From the NCBI GenBank assembly GCA_944391715.1, contig CALXUP010000002.1:62001-126000 (forward strand): a stretch of DNA of 64,000 nt. The letters run 5' to 3'. The notes under the pieces are model-generated. The model ran no database searches and was not told where the DNA came from. It was given only the letters and a program-made list of their open reading frames with translations. How positions within the stretch are numbered: the first letter of the stretch is position 1; each line of letters starts with the position of its first letter. The position numbers and the translations under genes were made by a program. This stretch comes from an uncultured Alphaproteobacteria bacterium (lineage in GTDB: Bacteria; Pseudomonadota; Alphaproteobacteria; RF32; CAG-239). Shown piece after piece: positions 52,358 to 62,167 of this stretch.

Positions 52358-55036
52358 ATGAAAGAGAAAAAAGAACCGACAATGACGCCGATGATGGCGC
52401 AATATCAGGAGATAAAATCCCAGCATCAGGATTATCTTCTTTTTTATCGTATGGGCGATTTTTATGAGCTGTTTTTTGACGATGCCGTTAAGGCGTCCAA
52501 AGCTTTGGATATTACCCTGACCAAGCGCGGCAAGTTTGAGGATAACGACGTTCCGATGTGCGGCGTGCCGTTTCATGCGTATGAAAGCTATCTGTCAAAA
52601 CTGATTAAACAGGGGTATAAGGTTGCTATCTGCGAGCAGACGGAAGATCCGAAAGCTGCCAAAGCCCGCGGCGCTAAATCGGTGGTGCGCCGGGAGGTCA
52701 TCCGCCTGGTAACGCCCGGAACGCTGACGGAAGACAATTTGCTGGACTCCAAACGCAACAACTTTTTGCTCAGCATTGCCAAACAAGCCGGCTGCCTGGG
52801 GCTCTCATGGCTGGATATTTCGACCGGGCAGTTTTTTACTCAGGAACTGGGGCTGAAAGACAAGAGCGAAGAAAACCTGCTGTCAAACGTTTTGTCGCGG
52901 TTAAATCCGGTTGAAATTCTGGTGTCGGACAGTTATTTGCAAAATCCGGAAATTTTTGCGCTGTTGAATGAGTATAAAGAAAAACTGACGGTTCTGCCGC
53001 AGGCGCGCTTTAACAGCGAAAACGCCAAACTCCGGCTCGAAAAAGTCTTTCATGTCGATACGCTGGATGCTTTCGGCAGTTTCAGCCGGTGCGAAACCGC
53101 TGCCGCCGGCGTTTTGCTTGATTACCTGGAAAATACGCAGAAAGGCCAGATGCCGGTGATTGAAAAGCCGGTCAAAATTTGTGAGAGCAACGTTGTAGAG
53201 ATTGACGGTGCCACCCGCCGCAGTCTGGAATTGCTTGATACGGTCGGCGGCGATAAAAGCACGTCGCTGCTGGCGGTAATTGACCGCACGGTAACGGGCA
53301 TCGGCGGTCGGTTGCTGGCTTCGCGTCTGGCTGCTCCGCTGGTTGATATTGCGGAAATCAACAACCGGCTGGATGTGGTGTCGTTCTTTATCGATTATCC
53401 GCAAATCCGGCAGGATTTACGCACTTTGCTGCATTCCTGCCCGGATATCGAAAGGTCGGTTTCCCGTCTGAGCTTGGGACGCGGCGGCCCGCGTGATTTG
53501 GACAATATCCGCATTGCGCTGGAAAATATCCCGGCGCTGCGCACCCTGCTTTATACTTACCGCAAAGACCAAAGCAACGCGGAACTGCACCCGATGCCTC
53601 CGGCTCTGGAAAAAATCATCGGCGGCTTGGGCAACCATAACAATCTGGTTGATGATTTGAAACGGGCATTGGATGAGGAGCTGCCATTGCTGGCACGCGA
53701 CGGCGGTTTTATCCGCCCCGGATATTGTCCTGCTTTGGATGAAATCCGCACCTTAAAAGATGACAGCCATAAGGTTCTGTTGGAGCTGCAAGGCAAATAT
53801 GCGGAAAAAACGGGCATTGCCCAGATAAAAATCAAATATAACAATGTGATTGGCTATTTTATTGAAGTTCCGACGAAATTTGCGACCGAAATGCTGGAGA
53901 ACCCGGATTTTATCCATCGTCAGTCGGTTTTGAATGCGGCTCGTTTTACAACGGTAGAATTGACCGAACTCGAGAACAAAATCCGCGGTGCGGCCGAAAA
54001 AGCCGTTGCTATGGAAATTGAACTGTATAACAAAATGGTTCATGACGTAATCGTTTATTCCGAAATGATTTTGAAAACCGCCCGCGCTATGGCCGAACTT
54101 GATGTCGGAGCGGCGGTAGCCGATCTTGCCGTTGAGAAAAACTATTGCCGCCCGCAGGTTGATGAAAGCCTGGAGTTTGACATTGTCGGCGGCCGTCATC
54201 CGGTGGTGGAATATTCCATTTCCAAAGAGCGGAGCGGAACTTTTGTCGGCAATGACTGCCGTTTGACCGAGAACAACCGGCTGTGGCTGATAACCGGTCC
54301 GAATATGGCCGGTAAATCAACGTTCCTGCGCCAAAATGCGATTATTGCCATTATGGCGCAAATGGGAGCTTATGTCCCGGCCGATTCGGCACATATCGGC
54401 GTGGTCGATAAAATCTTCTCCCGCGTTGGCGCATCGGACGATTTGGCACGCGGCCGCTCAACCTTTATGGTCGAGATGGTCGAAACTGCCGGAATTTTGA
54501 ATCAGGCGACGGAACGCTCATTTGTAATTTTGGATGAAATCGGGCGCGGAACGGCAACCTTTGACGGCTTGTCGATTGCCTGGGCCGTGGTAGAAAATTT
54601 GCACGAAGTCAACAAATGCCGGGCTCTGTTTGCCACCCACTATCACGAGCTGACCGCACTGGTGGGCAAATTGCCGAGAATGAGCCTGCATTGTATGAAA
54701 ATCAAAGAGTTTAATGAAGACGTCATCTTTCTGCATGAGGTTATCGACGGTGCGGCCGACCGTTCTTACGGCATTCATGTTGCCAAACTGGCCGGCCTGC
54801 CGAAAACCGTGGTAAAAAGGGCGGAGCAGGTGCTTGCCTCTTTGGAAGACAGCGGAAAGAGCCGGAATATCTCTCAGATGGTTGATGATCTGCCCTTGTT
54901 CTCGGCCGTTCGTGAAACCACGCCTGAACCGGTGGCGGAATCTCCGGCGCTTAAAGCCTTAAAAGAGCTCAATCCCGATGACCTTACCCCGCGCGAAGCA
55001 CTGGAAAAGCTTTATGATTTGAAGAATCAGCTTTAG
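52358..55036 (+). CDS. mutS: DNA mismatch repair protein MutS
   Basis: About 892 residues from the ATG at 52358; a longer opening at 52307 gives an unrelated N-terminus. TPMMAQYQEIK and FYRMGDFYELF include the mismatch-contacting F-x-E. The core and clamp domains follow. The ATPase has GPNMAGKSTFLRQ (Walker A), VILDEIGRGTATFDG (Walker B) and FATHYHELTAL. It recognises mispairs and recruits MutL. Confidence 0.96.
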   Translation: MKEKKEPTMTPMMAQYQEIKSQHQDYLLFYRMGDFYELFFDDAVKASKALDITLTKRGKFEDNDVPMCGVPFHAYESYLSKLIKQGYKVAICEQTEDPKAAKARGAKSVVRREVIRLVTPGTLTEDNLLDSKRNNFLLSIAKQAGCLGLSWLDISTGQFFTQELGLKDKSEENLLSNVLSRLNPVEILVSDSYLQNPEIFALLNEYKEKLTVLPQARFNSENAKLRLEKVFHVDTLDAFGSFSRCETAAAGVLLDYLENTQKGQMPVIEKPVKICESNVVEIDGATRRSLELLDTVGGDKSTSLLAVIDRTVTGIGGRLLASRLAAPLVDIAEINNRLDVVSFFIDYPQIRQDLRTLLHSCPDIERSVSRLSLGRGGPRDLDNIRIALENIPALRTLLYTYRKDQSNAELHPMPPALEKIIGGLGNHNNLVDDLKRALDEELPLLARDGGFIRPGYCPALDEIRTLKDDSHKVLLELQGKYAEKTGIAQIKIKYNNVIGYFIEVPTKFATEMLENPDFIHRQSVLNAARFTTVELTELENKIRGAAEKAVAMEIELYNKMVHDVIVYSEMILKTARAMAELDVGAAVADLAVEKNYCRPQVDESLEFDIVGGRHPVVEYSISKERSGTFVGNDCRLTENNRLWLITGPNMAGKSTFLRQNAIIAIMAQMGAYVPADSAHIGVVDKIFSRVGASDDLARGRSTFMVEMVETAGILNQATERSFVILDEIGRGTATFDGLSIAWAVVENLHEVNKCRALFATHYHELTALVGKLPRMSLHCMKIKEFNEDVIFLHEVIDGAADRSYGIHVAKLAGLPKTVVKRAEQVLASLEDSGKSRNISQMVDDLPLFSAVRETTPEPVAESPALKALKELNPDDLTPREALEKLYDLKNQL

Positions 55037-55140
55037 CGCCGGGCGCTCCGGAAAAAGGATAAATATTGACAAAAGGTATGAAAATGCTAGATTAGCATCT
55101 GCGAATCTATTATTTTAACATATAATTAAAACATATTTTT

Positions 55141-56073
55141 ATGAAAACAAAAAACAAACAAATTCAGGATTCCGTTGTCTGGTATTCTGAAGTATTGCAT
55201 CAACAAAGCCAAAAATCGGAACGGCTGTATCATTTTCAAAATGGTTGGCCGATGCGGCAAGTTATTGACGGTGTTTACATTACCCCGGAAATCTATCTGA
55301 TTTTGCACGAATCTTTTAAGGAAAAAATTTCATTGAGTGAAGCACGAGCCTTATGTGCAAAAAAGTTGGCGCAGTTTCCATCAGATTATGAAATTCTGAT
55401 GTTTGGATTGGCCAAAAACAAAATCAGTTCTTTATTGACAAGCATCGGAATATATTCCGGCCCGGTTGCTGAAAAAGAAGATGTTTTTTCCTGCTGCTGG
55501 ACCCGTGAAAATATGACCGGAGATAGTAAGAAGAAAAAATATTTACTGCTGTTTGGAAACGACGGCAGGATGGTTTTTCCGAACTTGAGTTTTGGTGACG
55601 GCGGCAGTTTTGCCCTGATTGAGCAAGTCCGTCTTTATGAATGTGTTGCTGGATCATGGAGAAAAGGACGTCTGAGCCTGTTGGCGGGTGACGAATGCTC
55701 AAACCTGCTGTTAAGTGAAACAGGTAGATTGTTTTTGCAATATGAGCAAAAACTTTTCTGGTATGGAAAATGTAAACGGGTCTGGGGCAATGATATTCTT
55801 TCCTGCGATACCGGAGTTTTTCAATATCATTGCGGAAAAATGCACTGCCTGCTGGAGCTTGATCCTGCCGAAAGTCTGCATAACAATGCCAATTCCGGTA
55901 GTGAACGGTATGTGAATGACATAGAATGGGAGCAAGACGGTGAGGAATTGGTTATCCTGATGGAGGATTATGTTTGGTGCGATCATCATGAACAAGAGCG
56001 CAGCGATATAATCCCGCTCCGTTACCGGAAAAATGAAGAAGGTGTTTTTGTCCGTCATTGTCAAAGTATTTAA
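55141..56073 (+). CDS. Hypothetical protein, member 3 of the paralogous family
   Basis: 310 residues, no signal peptide. It shares the family layout with the genes at 253 and 1229. YHFQNGWPMRQVIDGVYITPEIYLIL corresponds to YLLKNG---G(I/V)F---LYI. ALCAKKLAQFPSDYEILMF corresponds to the helix, and KISSLLTSIGIYSGP to EIN-AL--(V/I)GM. FSCCWTREN and KYLLLFGNDG close the module. It has an extra C-terminal half related to member 1 (short aromatic strands, repeated G--Y). As in the other members there is no Shine-Dalgarno, only an A/T leader. It lies about 53 kb from the others, so the family is dispersed. Confidence 0.7.
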   Translation: MKTKNKQIQDSVVWYSEVLHQQSQKSERLYHFQNGWPMRQVIDGVYITPEIYLILHESFKEKISLSEARALCAKKLAQFPSDYEILMFGLAKNKISSLLTSIGIYSGPVAEKEDVFSCCWTRENMTGDSKKKKYLLLFGNDGRMVFPNLSFGDGGSFALIEQVRLYECVAGSWRKGRLSLLAGDECSNLLLSETGRLFLQYEQKLFWYGKCKRVWGNDILSCDTGVFQYHCGKMHCLLELDPAESLHNNANSGSERYVNDIEWEQDGEELVILMEDYVWCDHHEQERSDIIPLRYRKNEEGVFVRHCQSI

Positions 56074-56080
56074 GACAATA

Positions 56081-56117
56081 AAAAATCCTCCGTGTTTTTT
56101 ACGCGGAGGATTTTTTT
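56081..56117. terminator. Bidirectional terminator between converging genes
   Basis: AAAAATCCTCCG and CGGAGGATTTTTTT flank an 8-11-nt loop. It serves the genes at 55141 and 56129. Confidence 0.9.
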
Positions 56118-56128
56118 ACGGAACAAGG

Positions 56129-58381
56129 CTATTTCTCTGCGGACAGCTTGTCATACATTTTTTTATCGCGCAACATTTTAAGAGCTTTGTCAGCTGTCTT
56201 TTTGCTGATCTTCTTGGCACTTTTTCCGTCATCTTCCAAAGCCGGTTTTTCATAAACGCCCCTGTCGGACATTTCTTCTTTAGCCGCTCCTTTCAGCCGT
56301 TTTTTCAGTTCTTCTGCTTTCTTTTTATAAGCTTTGCAAACTGATTTTTTCTGTTCGGCAAAAACAGATTCGCCGGTAAATTCCTGTCCTTTGAACGCAA
56401 AGGCGAGATTCTCCCTTGCTTTTGCCTTAAGTTCTTTTGTCCGGCTGTTCAGATTTTCTGTAAGCTGGGATAATTTTTCCTGAGGATTGTTCTGTTCATA
56501 TTCCCAAACAGCTTGTTGATAGTATGCCAGAGAACCATACTCCGTTGCGCGATAAGCCCGGTCGGCGTCGTCTTGTTTTTTAGAAACTTCTTTATATAAA
56601 AAATAGAAATGACTGAAATCACTGCATCCGCCCCTGATGGTCAGATCGCCTTCAGTTTTGCTGAAAATATCTTGATATTTTGCCAGTTCCGGCAGAAAAG
56701 CATTAAAGTTTCGAACCGCCGCTTCCGTCTGCTGCTGCCGTTCTTTTTCTTTTTTGCCGCTAAACAACGAAGACAGGCCGCTTTGTTTGGCATATTCGAT
56801 TTGCTTTGGTTCTTTTCCGTTAATGGCATTTTTGACAATCTTTGCAATTTCGGTATCCGAAAGCTGCTGCTCTTTGTCTGTCCGGAATTTGGAAACTTCA
56901 TACACGAGACTGTCAAAACGTCTTAATGCGGTCGCTGCCTGGGTAAACTTTTGCATTTCAGCGTCAGCGGCATCCTTTTGTTTTTGCTTTTGCAAAATGT
57001 ACTCAAGCTTTTCTTTTTTATATTTGTAGCGAGCCGCTTGTTTGTCCACCAATGGGCTGATTGTCTGAATAAATTTCTTCATCTCCGAAGAAACAGTCTT
57101 CATCTTTAAGGCGGAATCCAAGAGAAAAGTCAGATTTTTGTCATCAATCCGGTTATCAGTCCGGTCGTCCTTTTGCAGTACTGCGGCAACATACCGCGAC
57201 ATCATGCTCAGACGTTTGCTTTCGGGAATCTCCGAACCGAGATTTTGCAGCAAACTAAACTGTGTTTCCGGTGAAAAATGCTTATAAGCAATCAACTCTT
57301 GCGGCCGGAAACGGATCAGCAGCGACATATCCTTTGGCAATAGGCCGCTCCTTTTATATTTGGACAAATCATCTAATATCTGTTGGGCTGCAACTTCTTG
57401 CTTAGCATTTTCAAAAGCAGCTGCGTTCCGTGAGTTATGCGGAAAATTTCTAGGTTCGGGAAGGCACATTTTATACAAGCAGGTATAAAAAAGTTTTTGC
57501 GCCTCATTGCAGGCCGGAACCAGTTCTGCCCAGTTTTGTGGGAAACCTTTAACTATGCCGTGATAATTATGTTGAAAGTCAAAAGATTCAGAAATTTTTT
57601 CAGCCGCTTCTGTCAGTTTAGCCACGCGTTCCGCACGGGAAAATGATGAGCCGTCATGTGCTTCGGCAGTTTGTAGAAGATCTGCAAAAGTTGCGAGCAT
57701 ACAGTCGTTTTTTCCATAAGTCTGGGCATAGGCCTTAAGAAGCTCGGCTTTCATATTCCAAGACAAATTGTCCTTTCTGTTTGCCGGGCTGCGGAGAAAA
57801 TCATCTTTGGGGCTGAGAATATGCTCGCACAATTTTGAAACCCTATAAGAACCGGGAAAGTTTTTTCCTGGAATATTAAATGTTATATTCTGCATCTGCT
57901 TTACCAGACGAGAATCTTTTTCCACTCCAATATCCAGCAATGTCATTTTGGCCGTGTCGTCAAGATCGTCAAGCCATCTGTTCTTACTTAAAAATTCTTG
58001 AGACGCCGCCAGGACGATATCACGATAGGCATTGCTATTTGCACGGTCCCGATAGTCGTTTCCGTCATATGGAAAACCCATTGTGGCAATCAGCTTGCTG
58101 TTAAGTTCGGCATCGCCTTTTGCAAAGGTTGCTTCAAGCGTTTTTTGCAAAATATATTTGTATGCGTTGGATTTGGATGAATCTATATAGTTACCGTATT
58201 CTGGTACAATATGAAAACACATAACGCTGGGATCTGCATCTTTGCTGATAGGCAGAAACGTCATATTATAAGGGGATTGCTGATAAGCTTTCAAAGCTTG
58301 TTCAAAATAAGCGCTGCGTTCTGAAAAGTCATTTCCGGAAAGCTCTGTTAATGTTTTGTCTCCGTAGGAATATTCTGTCAT
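56129..58381 (-). CDS. Large hypothetical cytoplasmic protein
   Basis: 750 residues with no signal peptide and no membrane segment. It is charged and mostly helical, with coiled-coil-like stretches in the C-terminal half (KEKERQQQTEAAVRNFNAF; a long Lys/Glu/Ala tail after about residue 680). The N-terminal half has many Tyr/Asn/Asp, with short motifs such as MGFPYDGNDYRDRANSNAYR. No known domain is recognised. AGGAGAT precedes the ATG. The size, the Lys-rich tail and the absence of relatives in the window leave a structural protein or a secreted effector as open guesses. Confidence 0.62.
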   Translation of the reverse strand: MTEYSYGDKTLTELSGNDFSERSAYFEQALKAYQQSPYNMTFLPISKDADPSVMCFHIVPEYGNYIDSSKSNAYKYILQKTLEATFAKGDAELNSKLIATMGFPYDGNDYRDRANSNAYRDIVLAASQEFLSKNRWLDDLDDTAKMTLLDIGVEKDSRLVKQMQNITFNIPGKNFPGSYRVSKLCEHILSPKDDFLRSPANRKDNLSWNMKAELLKAYAQTYGKNDCMLATFADLLQTAEAHDGSSFSRAERVAKLTEAAEKISESFDFQHNYHGIVKGFPQNWAELVPACNEAQKLFYTCLYKMCLPEPRNFPHNSRNAAAFENAKQEVAAQQILDDLSKYKRSGLLPKDMSLLIRFRPQELIAYKHFSPETQFSLLQNLGSEIPESKRLSMMSRYVAAVLQKDDRTDNRIDDKNLTFLLDSALKMKTVSSEMKKFIQTISPLVDKQAARYKYKKEKLEYILQKQKQKDAADAEMQKFTQAATALRRFDSLVYEVSKFRTDKEQQLSDTEIAKIVKNAINGKEPKQIEYAKQSGLSSLFSGKKEKERQQQTEAAVRNFNAFLPELAKYQDIFSKTEGDLTIRGGCSDFSHFYFLYKEVSKKQDDADRAYRATEYGSLAYYQQAVWEYEQNNPQEKLSQLTENLNSRTKELKAKARENLAFAFKGQEFTGESVFAEQKKSVCKAYKKKAEELKKRLKGAAKEEMSDRGVYEKPALEDDGKSAKKISKKTADKALKMLRDKKMYDKLSAEK

Positions 58382-58576
58382 TGTATATCTCCTGAATCTT
58401 ATCCTTAATAATACTATACCTCAGAAAACACTAAAAAACAATTTAAAAATTGACAAAAAAGACATTTTATTATTAAATTTGTGTTAAAATTGGTAAAAAT
58501 AAGTAAAAACAATATGATAGTAAGCGGTATAATAATACCATAAAGTAAAATATTGAAAATATAGTGTTTTTTGTTG

Positions 58577-58604
58577 TTGACATTAAAAAAATATCCTGTA
58601 TATT
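58577..58604 (+). promoter_or_regulatory. Sigma70-type promoter of rplM-rpsI
   Basis: TTGACA (58577-58582), a 16-bp spacer and TATATT (58599-58604), about 48 nt before the rplM ATG. Confidence 0.7.
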
Positions 58605-58651
58605 CCATTTGAATTTTAATCCTAAACTTTTTAACAAAGAAGTGAGTTACA

Positions 58652-59119
58652 ATGAACACATATGCAACCAAACCGTCTGACATTGAAAGAAAATGGTATG
58701 TCGTTGATGCTCAGGGCGTTGTACTGGGAAGACTTTCTGCCGAAATCGCCAAGATTTTGCGCGGCAAACACAAACCTTCCTTTGTTCCGAACCTTGACTG
58801 CGGCGACTATGTTGTTGTTATCAATGCAGACAAAGTAAAATTGACCGGCAAAAAGCTGACTCATAAGAAATATTTCAAACATACCGGCTATATCGGCGGT
58901 ATCAAAGAAACCACCCCGGCAAAAATTCTGGCCGGCCGTTTCCCGGAAAGAGTTATCGAGAAAGCTGTTGAGCGTATGATTTCCCGCAATCCGCTGGGCC
59001 GCCGTCAGATGACAAAATTAAAAGTTTATGCCGGCAGCGAACATCCGCATACTGCCCAGAACCCGATTGTTTTGGACATTGCCGCCAAGAACCCGAAGAA
59101 TAAAAGGAGCGCATTATAA
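58652..59119 (+). CDS. rplM: 50S ribosomal protein L13
   Basis: 155 residues. [42 protein letters not shown] and [12 protein letters not shown] are diagnostic. First gene of the rplM-rpsI pair; the rpsI start overlaps its stop by one base. Confidence 0.97.
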   Translation: MNTYATKPSDIERKWYVVDAQGVVLGRLSAEIAKILRGKHKPSFVPNLDCGDYVVVINADKVKLTGKKLTHKKYFKHTGYIGGIKETTPAKILAGRFPERVIEKAVERMISRNPLGRRQMTKLKVYAGSEHPHTAQNPIVLDIAAKNPKNKRSAL

Positions 59120-59592
59120 TGGCTGAAAAAATTGAATCTTTGCAAGATATTAAAAGCGCATCTAAAACCGAAGAAGTTAAGGTTCGCAAAGCAAACCGCG
59201 ACAAGCAGGGCCGTTCTTATGCCACCGGCAAAAGAAAAGACGCCGTTGCACGCGTTTGGGTAAAGCCGGGTAAAGGCGTTATCACCATCAATGAAAAATC
59301 CATTGATGACTATTTTGCCCGTCCGGTATTGAAAATGATCATCAATCAGCCGTTTGTCGTTGCCAACCGCGAAAACGAATTTGATGTTGTTTGCACGGTA
59401 AAAGGCGGCGGATTGTCCGGTCAGGCCGGTGCAATCAAGCACGGTATTGCCAAAGCTTTGAACGAATATGAACCGGAATTGCGTTCTGTTCTGAAAAAAG
59501 CCGGCTTCCTGACACGTGATGACCGTGTTGTAGAACGTAAGAAATATGGTAAGGCCAAAGCCCGCCGTTCTTATCAGTTCAGCAAACGCTAG
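59119..59592 (+). CDS. rpsI: 30S ribosomal protein S9
   Basis: 157 residues. A lysine/serine-rich N-terminal extension (about 1-30) precedes [19 protein letters not shown] and the invariant C-terminus [10 protein letters not shown], whose tail reaches the P-site tRNA. AAAGGAG precedes the ATG inside the rplM end. Confidence 0.97.
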   Translation: MAEKIESLQDIKSASKTEEVKVRKANRDKQGRSYATGKRKDAVARVWVKPGKGVITINEKSIDDYFARPVLKMIINQPFVVANRENEFDVVCTVKGGGLSGQAGAIKHGIAKALNEYEPELRSVLKKAGFLTRDDRVVERKKYGKAKARRSYQFSKR

Positions 59593-59608
59593 AGCTTGTA
59601 TCTGTTAC

Positions 59609-59644
59609 AAAAAAAGAGGGAACATTTTGTTTCCTCTTTTTTTT
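59609..59644 (+). terminator. Terminator of rplM-rpsI
   Basis: AAAAAGAGGGAA and TTTCCTCTTTTTTTT flank a short CATTTTG loop, 17 nt past the stop. Confidence 0.87.
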
Positions 59645-59719
59645 GTATGAATTAAAAAATAAAGTCCCTTGCATTCCGCATGGTCTGCATTACAATCCAA
59701 CCTGATAAGGAAGAATAAA

Positions 59720-60193
59720 ATGTCTATAGAAAAAGTCAGAACATATTTGCAAAAATTCGGTCTGGAAAAACGCATCCGGGAGTTCCCGGTTTCAAGCGCC
59801 ACGGTCGAGCTGGCCGCCAAAGCTTTGGGCTGCGAGGCCTGCCGTATTGCCAAAACTTTGTCTTTTTCCTGCGGGAATGATACGCTGCTGTTGGTCACGG
59901 CCGGCGATTGCAAAATTGACAATGCCAAATATAAACAAACATTTCACGCCAAAGCCAAAATGCTATCTCCGGAAGAGGCGCTGGCTTTAACCGGCCACGC
60001 TGTCGGCGGCGTCTGTCCTTTTGCCGTTCCTGAAAATGTAAAAATTTACCTCGACGTTTCTCTCCGGCGGTTTAACACGGTTTTCCCGGCCTGCGGCAGC
60101 TCTAACAGCGCCATTGAACTAACGCCCGAAGAGTTGGAAAATTGCACCGAAAATTCCGGCTGGGTCGACGTTTGCAAAATCGTCGGTCAATAA
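59720..60193 (+). CDS. YbaK/ProX-type aminoacyl-tRNA deacylase
   Basis: About 157 residues from the ATG at 59720, behind AAGGAAG; a longer opening at 59669 is unlikely. SSATVELAAKALGCEACRIAKTLSF is the YbaK entry motif with the catalytic Lys. LVTAGDCKIDNAKYK and GHAVGGVCPFAVPENVKIYLDVSL follow. The family hydrolyses mischarged tRNAs such as Cys-tRNA(Pro) or Ala-tRNA(Pro); substrate choice is not predictable here. Confidence 0.85.
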   Translation: MSIEKVRTYLQKFGLEKRIREFPVSSATVELAAKALGCEACRIAKTLSFSCGNDTLLLVTAGDCKIDNAKYKQTFHAKAKMLSPEEALALTGHAVGGVCPFAVPENVKIYLDVSLRRFNTVFPACGSSNSAIELTPEELENCTENSGWVDVCKIVGQ

Positions 60194-60270
60194 TTTTCTG
60201 ATTACGGTTGCAATTTGCTCCGGCCAGATTATACTTTTAAGCGTTAAATAACCAAAGGAGTTTTTTTAGC

Positions 60271-60621
60271 ATGAAAAGTTTAAGTTTACTTGCAGCACTG
60301 GTTTCGGTTTTTGGAATGGCCGCAGCCGCGCAGGCCGGATTCGTCGGGCCGTCTAATTCAGAGAAAGCAACCGTTGCCCAGGCCAAAGAGATGGCTGACG
60401 ATACTTATGTCGTATTGCAGGGGACGATTGAAAGCAGCCTCGGCGATGAAAAATACCTGTTTAAAGACGCAACCGGCACCATCCGGGTCGAAATTGACGA
60501 CGAGGATTGGCAGGGTCTGACGGTAACGCCGAAAGACAAGGTTGAAATCAAAGGTGAAGTTGATACTCACCTGATGAAACCGGCCGATATTGATGTAGAC
60601 AGCATCACATTGGTTAAATAA
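60271..60621 (+). CDS. YgiW/YdeI-family (BOF) periplasmic OB-fold protein
   Basis: 116 residues. A cleavable signal peptide ends A-Q-A before GFVGPS. The mature part (TVAQAKEMADDTYVVLQGTI, YLFKDATGTIRVEID, KVEIKGEVD) is the BOF/OB-fold of stress-tolerance proteins YgiW and YdeI. AAAGGAG precedes the ATG, and a terminator follows. Confidence 0.85.
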   Translation: MKSLSLLAALVSVFGMAAAAQAGFVGPSNSEKATVAQAKEMADDTYVVLQGTIESSLGDEKYLFKDATGTIRVEIDDEDWQGLTVTPKDKVEIKGEVDTHLMKPADIDVDSITLVK

Positions 60622-60625
60622 CAAA

Positions 60626-60658
60626 AAAAGGAGAGGTTTTTGCCTCTCCTTTCTTTTT
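60626..60658. terminator. Bidirectional terminator between ygiW-like gene and CoA transferase genes
   Basis: AAAGGAGAGG and CCTCTCCTTT flank TTTTTG. A and T runs on both sides suit both converging genes. Confidence 0.85.
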
Positions 60659-60669
60659 CTTCCTTTTTC

Positions 60670-61335
60670 CTATCCGGCCTTTTGGGTCAGATAATCCGGA
60701 ATAATCAGATTGGCATCTGTTGACGCCAAAATTTTCTCCAAAGAAAAATTCGGATTAATTTCTTTCAACACCAATCCCTGCGGCGTAACGTCAATCACGC
60801 AGCGCTCCGTAACAATCATATCCACCTCGTGCTGCGCCGTCAAAGGAATGGAGCATTTTTTAACGATTCTCGGACGCCCTTTGCTGGTATGTTCCATGGC
60901 AATAATCACCTTTTTTGCCCCGACGACCAAATCCATTGCGCCGCCCATTCCGGGAACAAGCACGCCGGGGATCATCCAGTTGGCCAGATTCCCTTCTTCG
61001 TCAACTTGCAAAGCGCCGAGAACGGTCGCATCCACATGCCCGCCGCGAATAATGGTAAAAGCCATCGACGTGTCAAAAAAAACAGCCCCCGGCCGGGTTG
61101 TAACGGCCAGTCCGCCGGCATTAATGACTTTCGGATTCTCCGGCGCGCTCAAATCACGGTGTCCGACGCCGGTCATTCCGTTTTCCGACTGAAAAATCAC
61201 ATGAATATTGTGCGGAATATAATTGGCAACTTCGGTCGGCAAACCAATCCCAAGGGTAATAACATCTCCCTCTTTAACCTCTTTTGCCACACGCCGTGCA
61301 ATAATCTCGCGGCATTGTTCTTTTGAAAGTTCCAT
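60670..61335 (-). CDS. atoA: Acetate/acetoacetate-type CoA transferase subunit B
   Basis: About 221 residues from the ATG at 61335, which has GAGG upstream; an in-frame start at 61362 is less likely. VITLGIGLPTEVANYIP, FQSENGMTGVG (with the active-site Glu of the SENG motif), VINAGG and GGHVDATVLGALQVD are typical of the 3-oxoacid CoA-transferase beta chain. With the alpha chain it moves CoA between acetate or another short acid and acetoacetyl-CoA. The start lies just past the alpha stop. Confidence 0.88.
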   Translation of the reverse strand: MELSKEQCREIIARRVAKEVKEGDVITLGIGLPTEVANYIPHNIHVIFQSENGMTGVGHRDLSAPENPKVINAGGLAVTTRPGAVFFDTSMAFTIIRGGHVDATVLGALQVDEEGNLANWMIPGVLVPGMGGAMDLVVGAKKVIIAMEHTSKGRPRIVKKCSIPLTAQHEVDMIVTERCVIDVTPQGLVLKEINPNFSLEKILASTDANLIIPDYLTQKAG

Positions 61336-61342
61336 CTTGACC

Positions 61343-61984
61343 TCACACAGCAATATAATCAATAAACAATCCCGGAATGGTAACTTCTGCCGGGTTCAGC
61401 GGCTCGTCGCAAATCTCGTCCGCTTCCAGAATGACCGTTTCGGCAGCCGTAGCCATCACGGGGTTAAAGTTACGCGTCGTCCCGTCTAGAAAAGCGTTGC
61501 CGAATTTGTCGGCTTTGGTGGCATAAACAATCGCCACATCGGCTTTCAGCGGTTTTTCCAACAAATATTTTTTGCCGTCGATTTCAATTGTTTCTTTGCC
61601 TTCTTCCACCATTGTACCAATACCGGTCGGGGTCAAAAAGCCCCCCAGACCTGCGCCTGCGGAACGGATTCTCTCAACCAGCGTCCCCATCGGAACAAGC
61701 TGCACTTCCAACTCTCCGGCATGCATCTGACGTCCGGTTTCCGGGTTTGTGCCGATATGGGCGGCAATCACTTTCTTAACCAGCTTGTTCACAATCAGCT
61801 TGCCGCGGTCATAATCCGGATAAGACGTATCATTAGCAATCAGCGTCAGGTTGCCGGTTTTGTTATTAATAAGCTCGTCAATAATTTTAACGGGCGTGCC
61901 GCAGCGCAAAAAACCGCCGATCATCACCGACGAATTGCTTTTAATCAGCTTTGCGGCCTCAGAAACAGAGATTATTTTTTTCAC
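61343..61984 (-). CDS. atoD: Acetate/acetoacetate-type CoA transferase subunit A
   Basis: 213 residues starting at a GTG (61984). VMIGGFLRCGTPVKIIDELI is the Gly-rich CoA-binding start; AAHIGTNPETGRQM, VERIRSAGAGLGGFLTPTG and ADVAIVYATKADKFGNAF follow, matching AtoD/ScoA alpha chains. The beta gene begins within a few bases of the stop. The divergent XRE regulator and three palindromes between the genes suggest repression control. Confidence 0.88.
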   Translation of the reverse strand: MKKIISVSEAAKLIKSNSSVMIGGFLRCGTPVKIIDELINNKTGNLTLIANDTSYPDYDRGKLIVNKLVKKVIAAHIGTNPETGRQMHAGELEVQLVPMGTLVERIRSAGAGLGGFLTPTGIGTMVEEGKETIEIDGKKYLLEKPLKADVAIVYATKADKFGNAFLDGTTRNFNPVMATAAETVILEADEICDEPLNPAEVTIPGLFIDYIAV

Positions 61985-62086
61985 GAAATTCTCAAATTTT
62001 ATTAATCACAACAAACGGAATATACATCAGATTTTTGAAAAAGTCATCAATTTAAATCTCGTCCTGCAGAAAATCGGCTCAGATTC

Positions 62087-62102
62087 GGATAAACAATTAT
62101 CC
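62087..62102. promoter_or_regulatory. Operator-like palindrome 1
   Basis: GGATAA-ACAA-TTATCC, a 16-bp site with perfect 6-bp arms, about 100 bp upstream of atoD. Confidence 0.65.
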
Positions 62103-62116
62103 TAAAGAAAATATTA

Positions 62117-62134
62117 TATCCAATATGTTGGATA
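62117..62134. promoter_or_regulatory. Operator-like palindrome, inverted form
   Basis: TATCCAATATGTTGGATA: arms TATCCAA and TTGGATA around ATGT, the same core in opposite order, between the two GGATAA-N4-TTATCC sites. Confidence 0.5.
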
Positions 62135-62151
62135 ATAAAATTCCGGAAAAA

Positions 62152-62167
62152 GGATAATATATTATCC
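62152..62167. promoter_or_regulatory. Operator-like palindrome 2
   Basis: GGATAATATATTATCC, a perfect 16-bp palindrome ending 19 bp before the XRE start codon. It shares both arms with the site at 62087, centres 65 bp apart, suggesting autoregulation plus control of atoDA. Confidence 0.7.
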
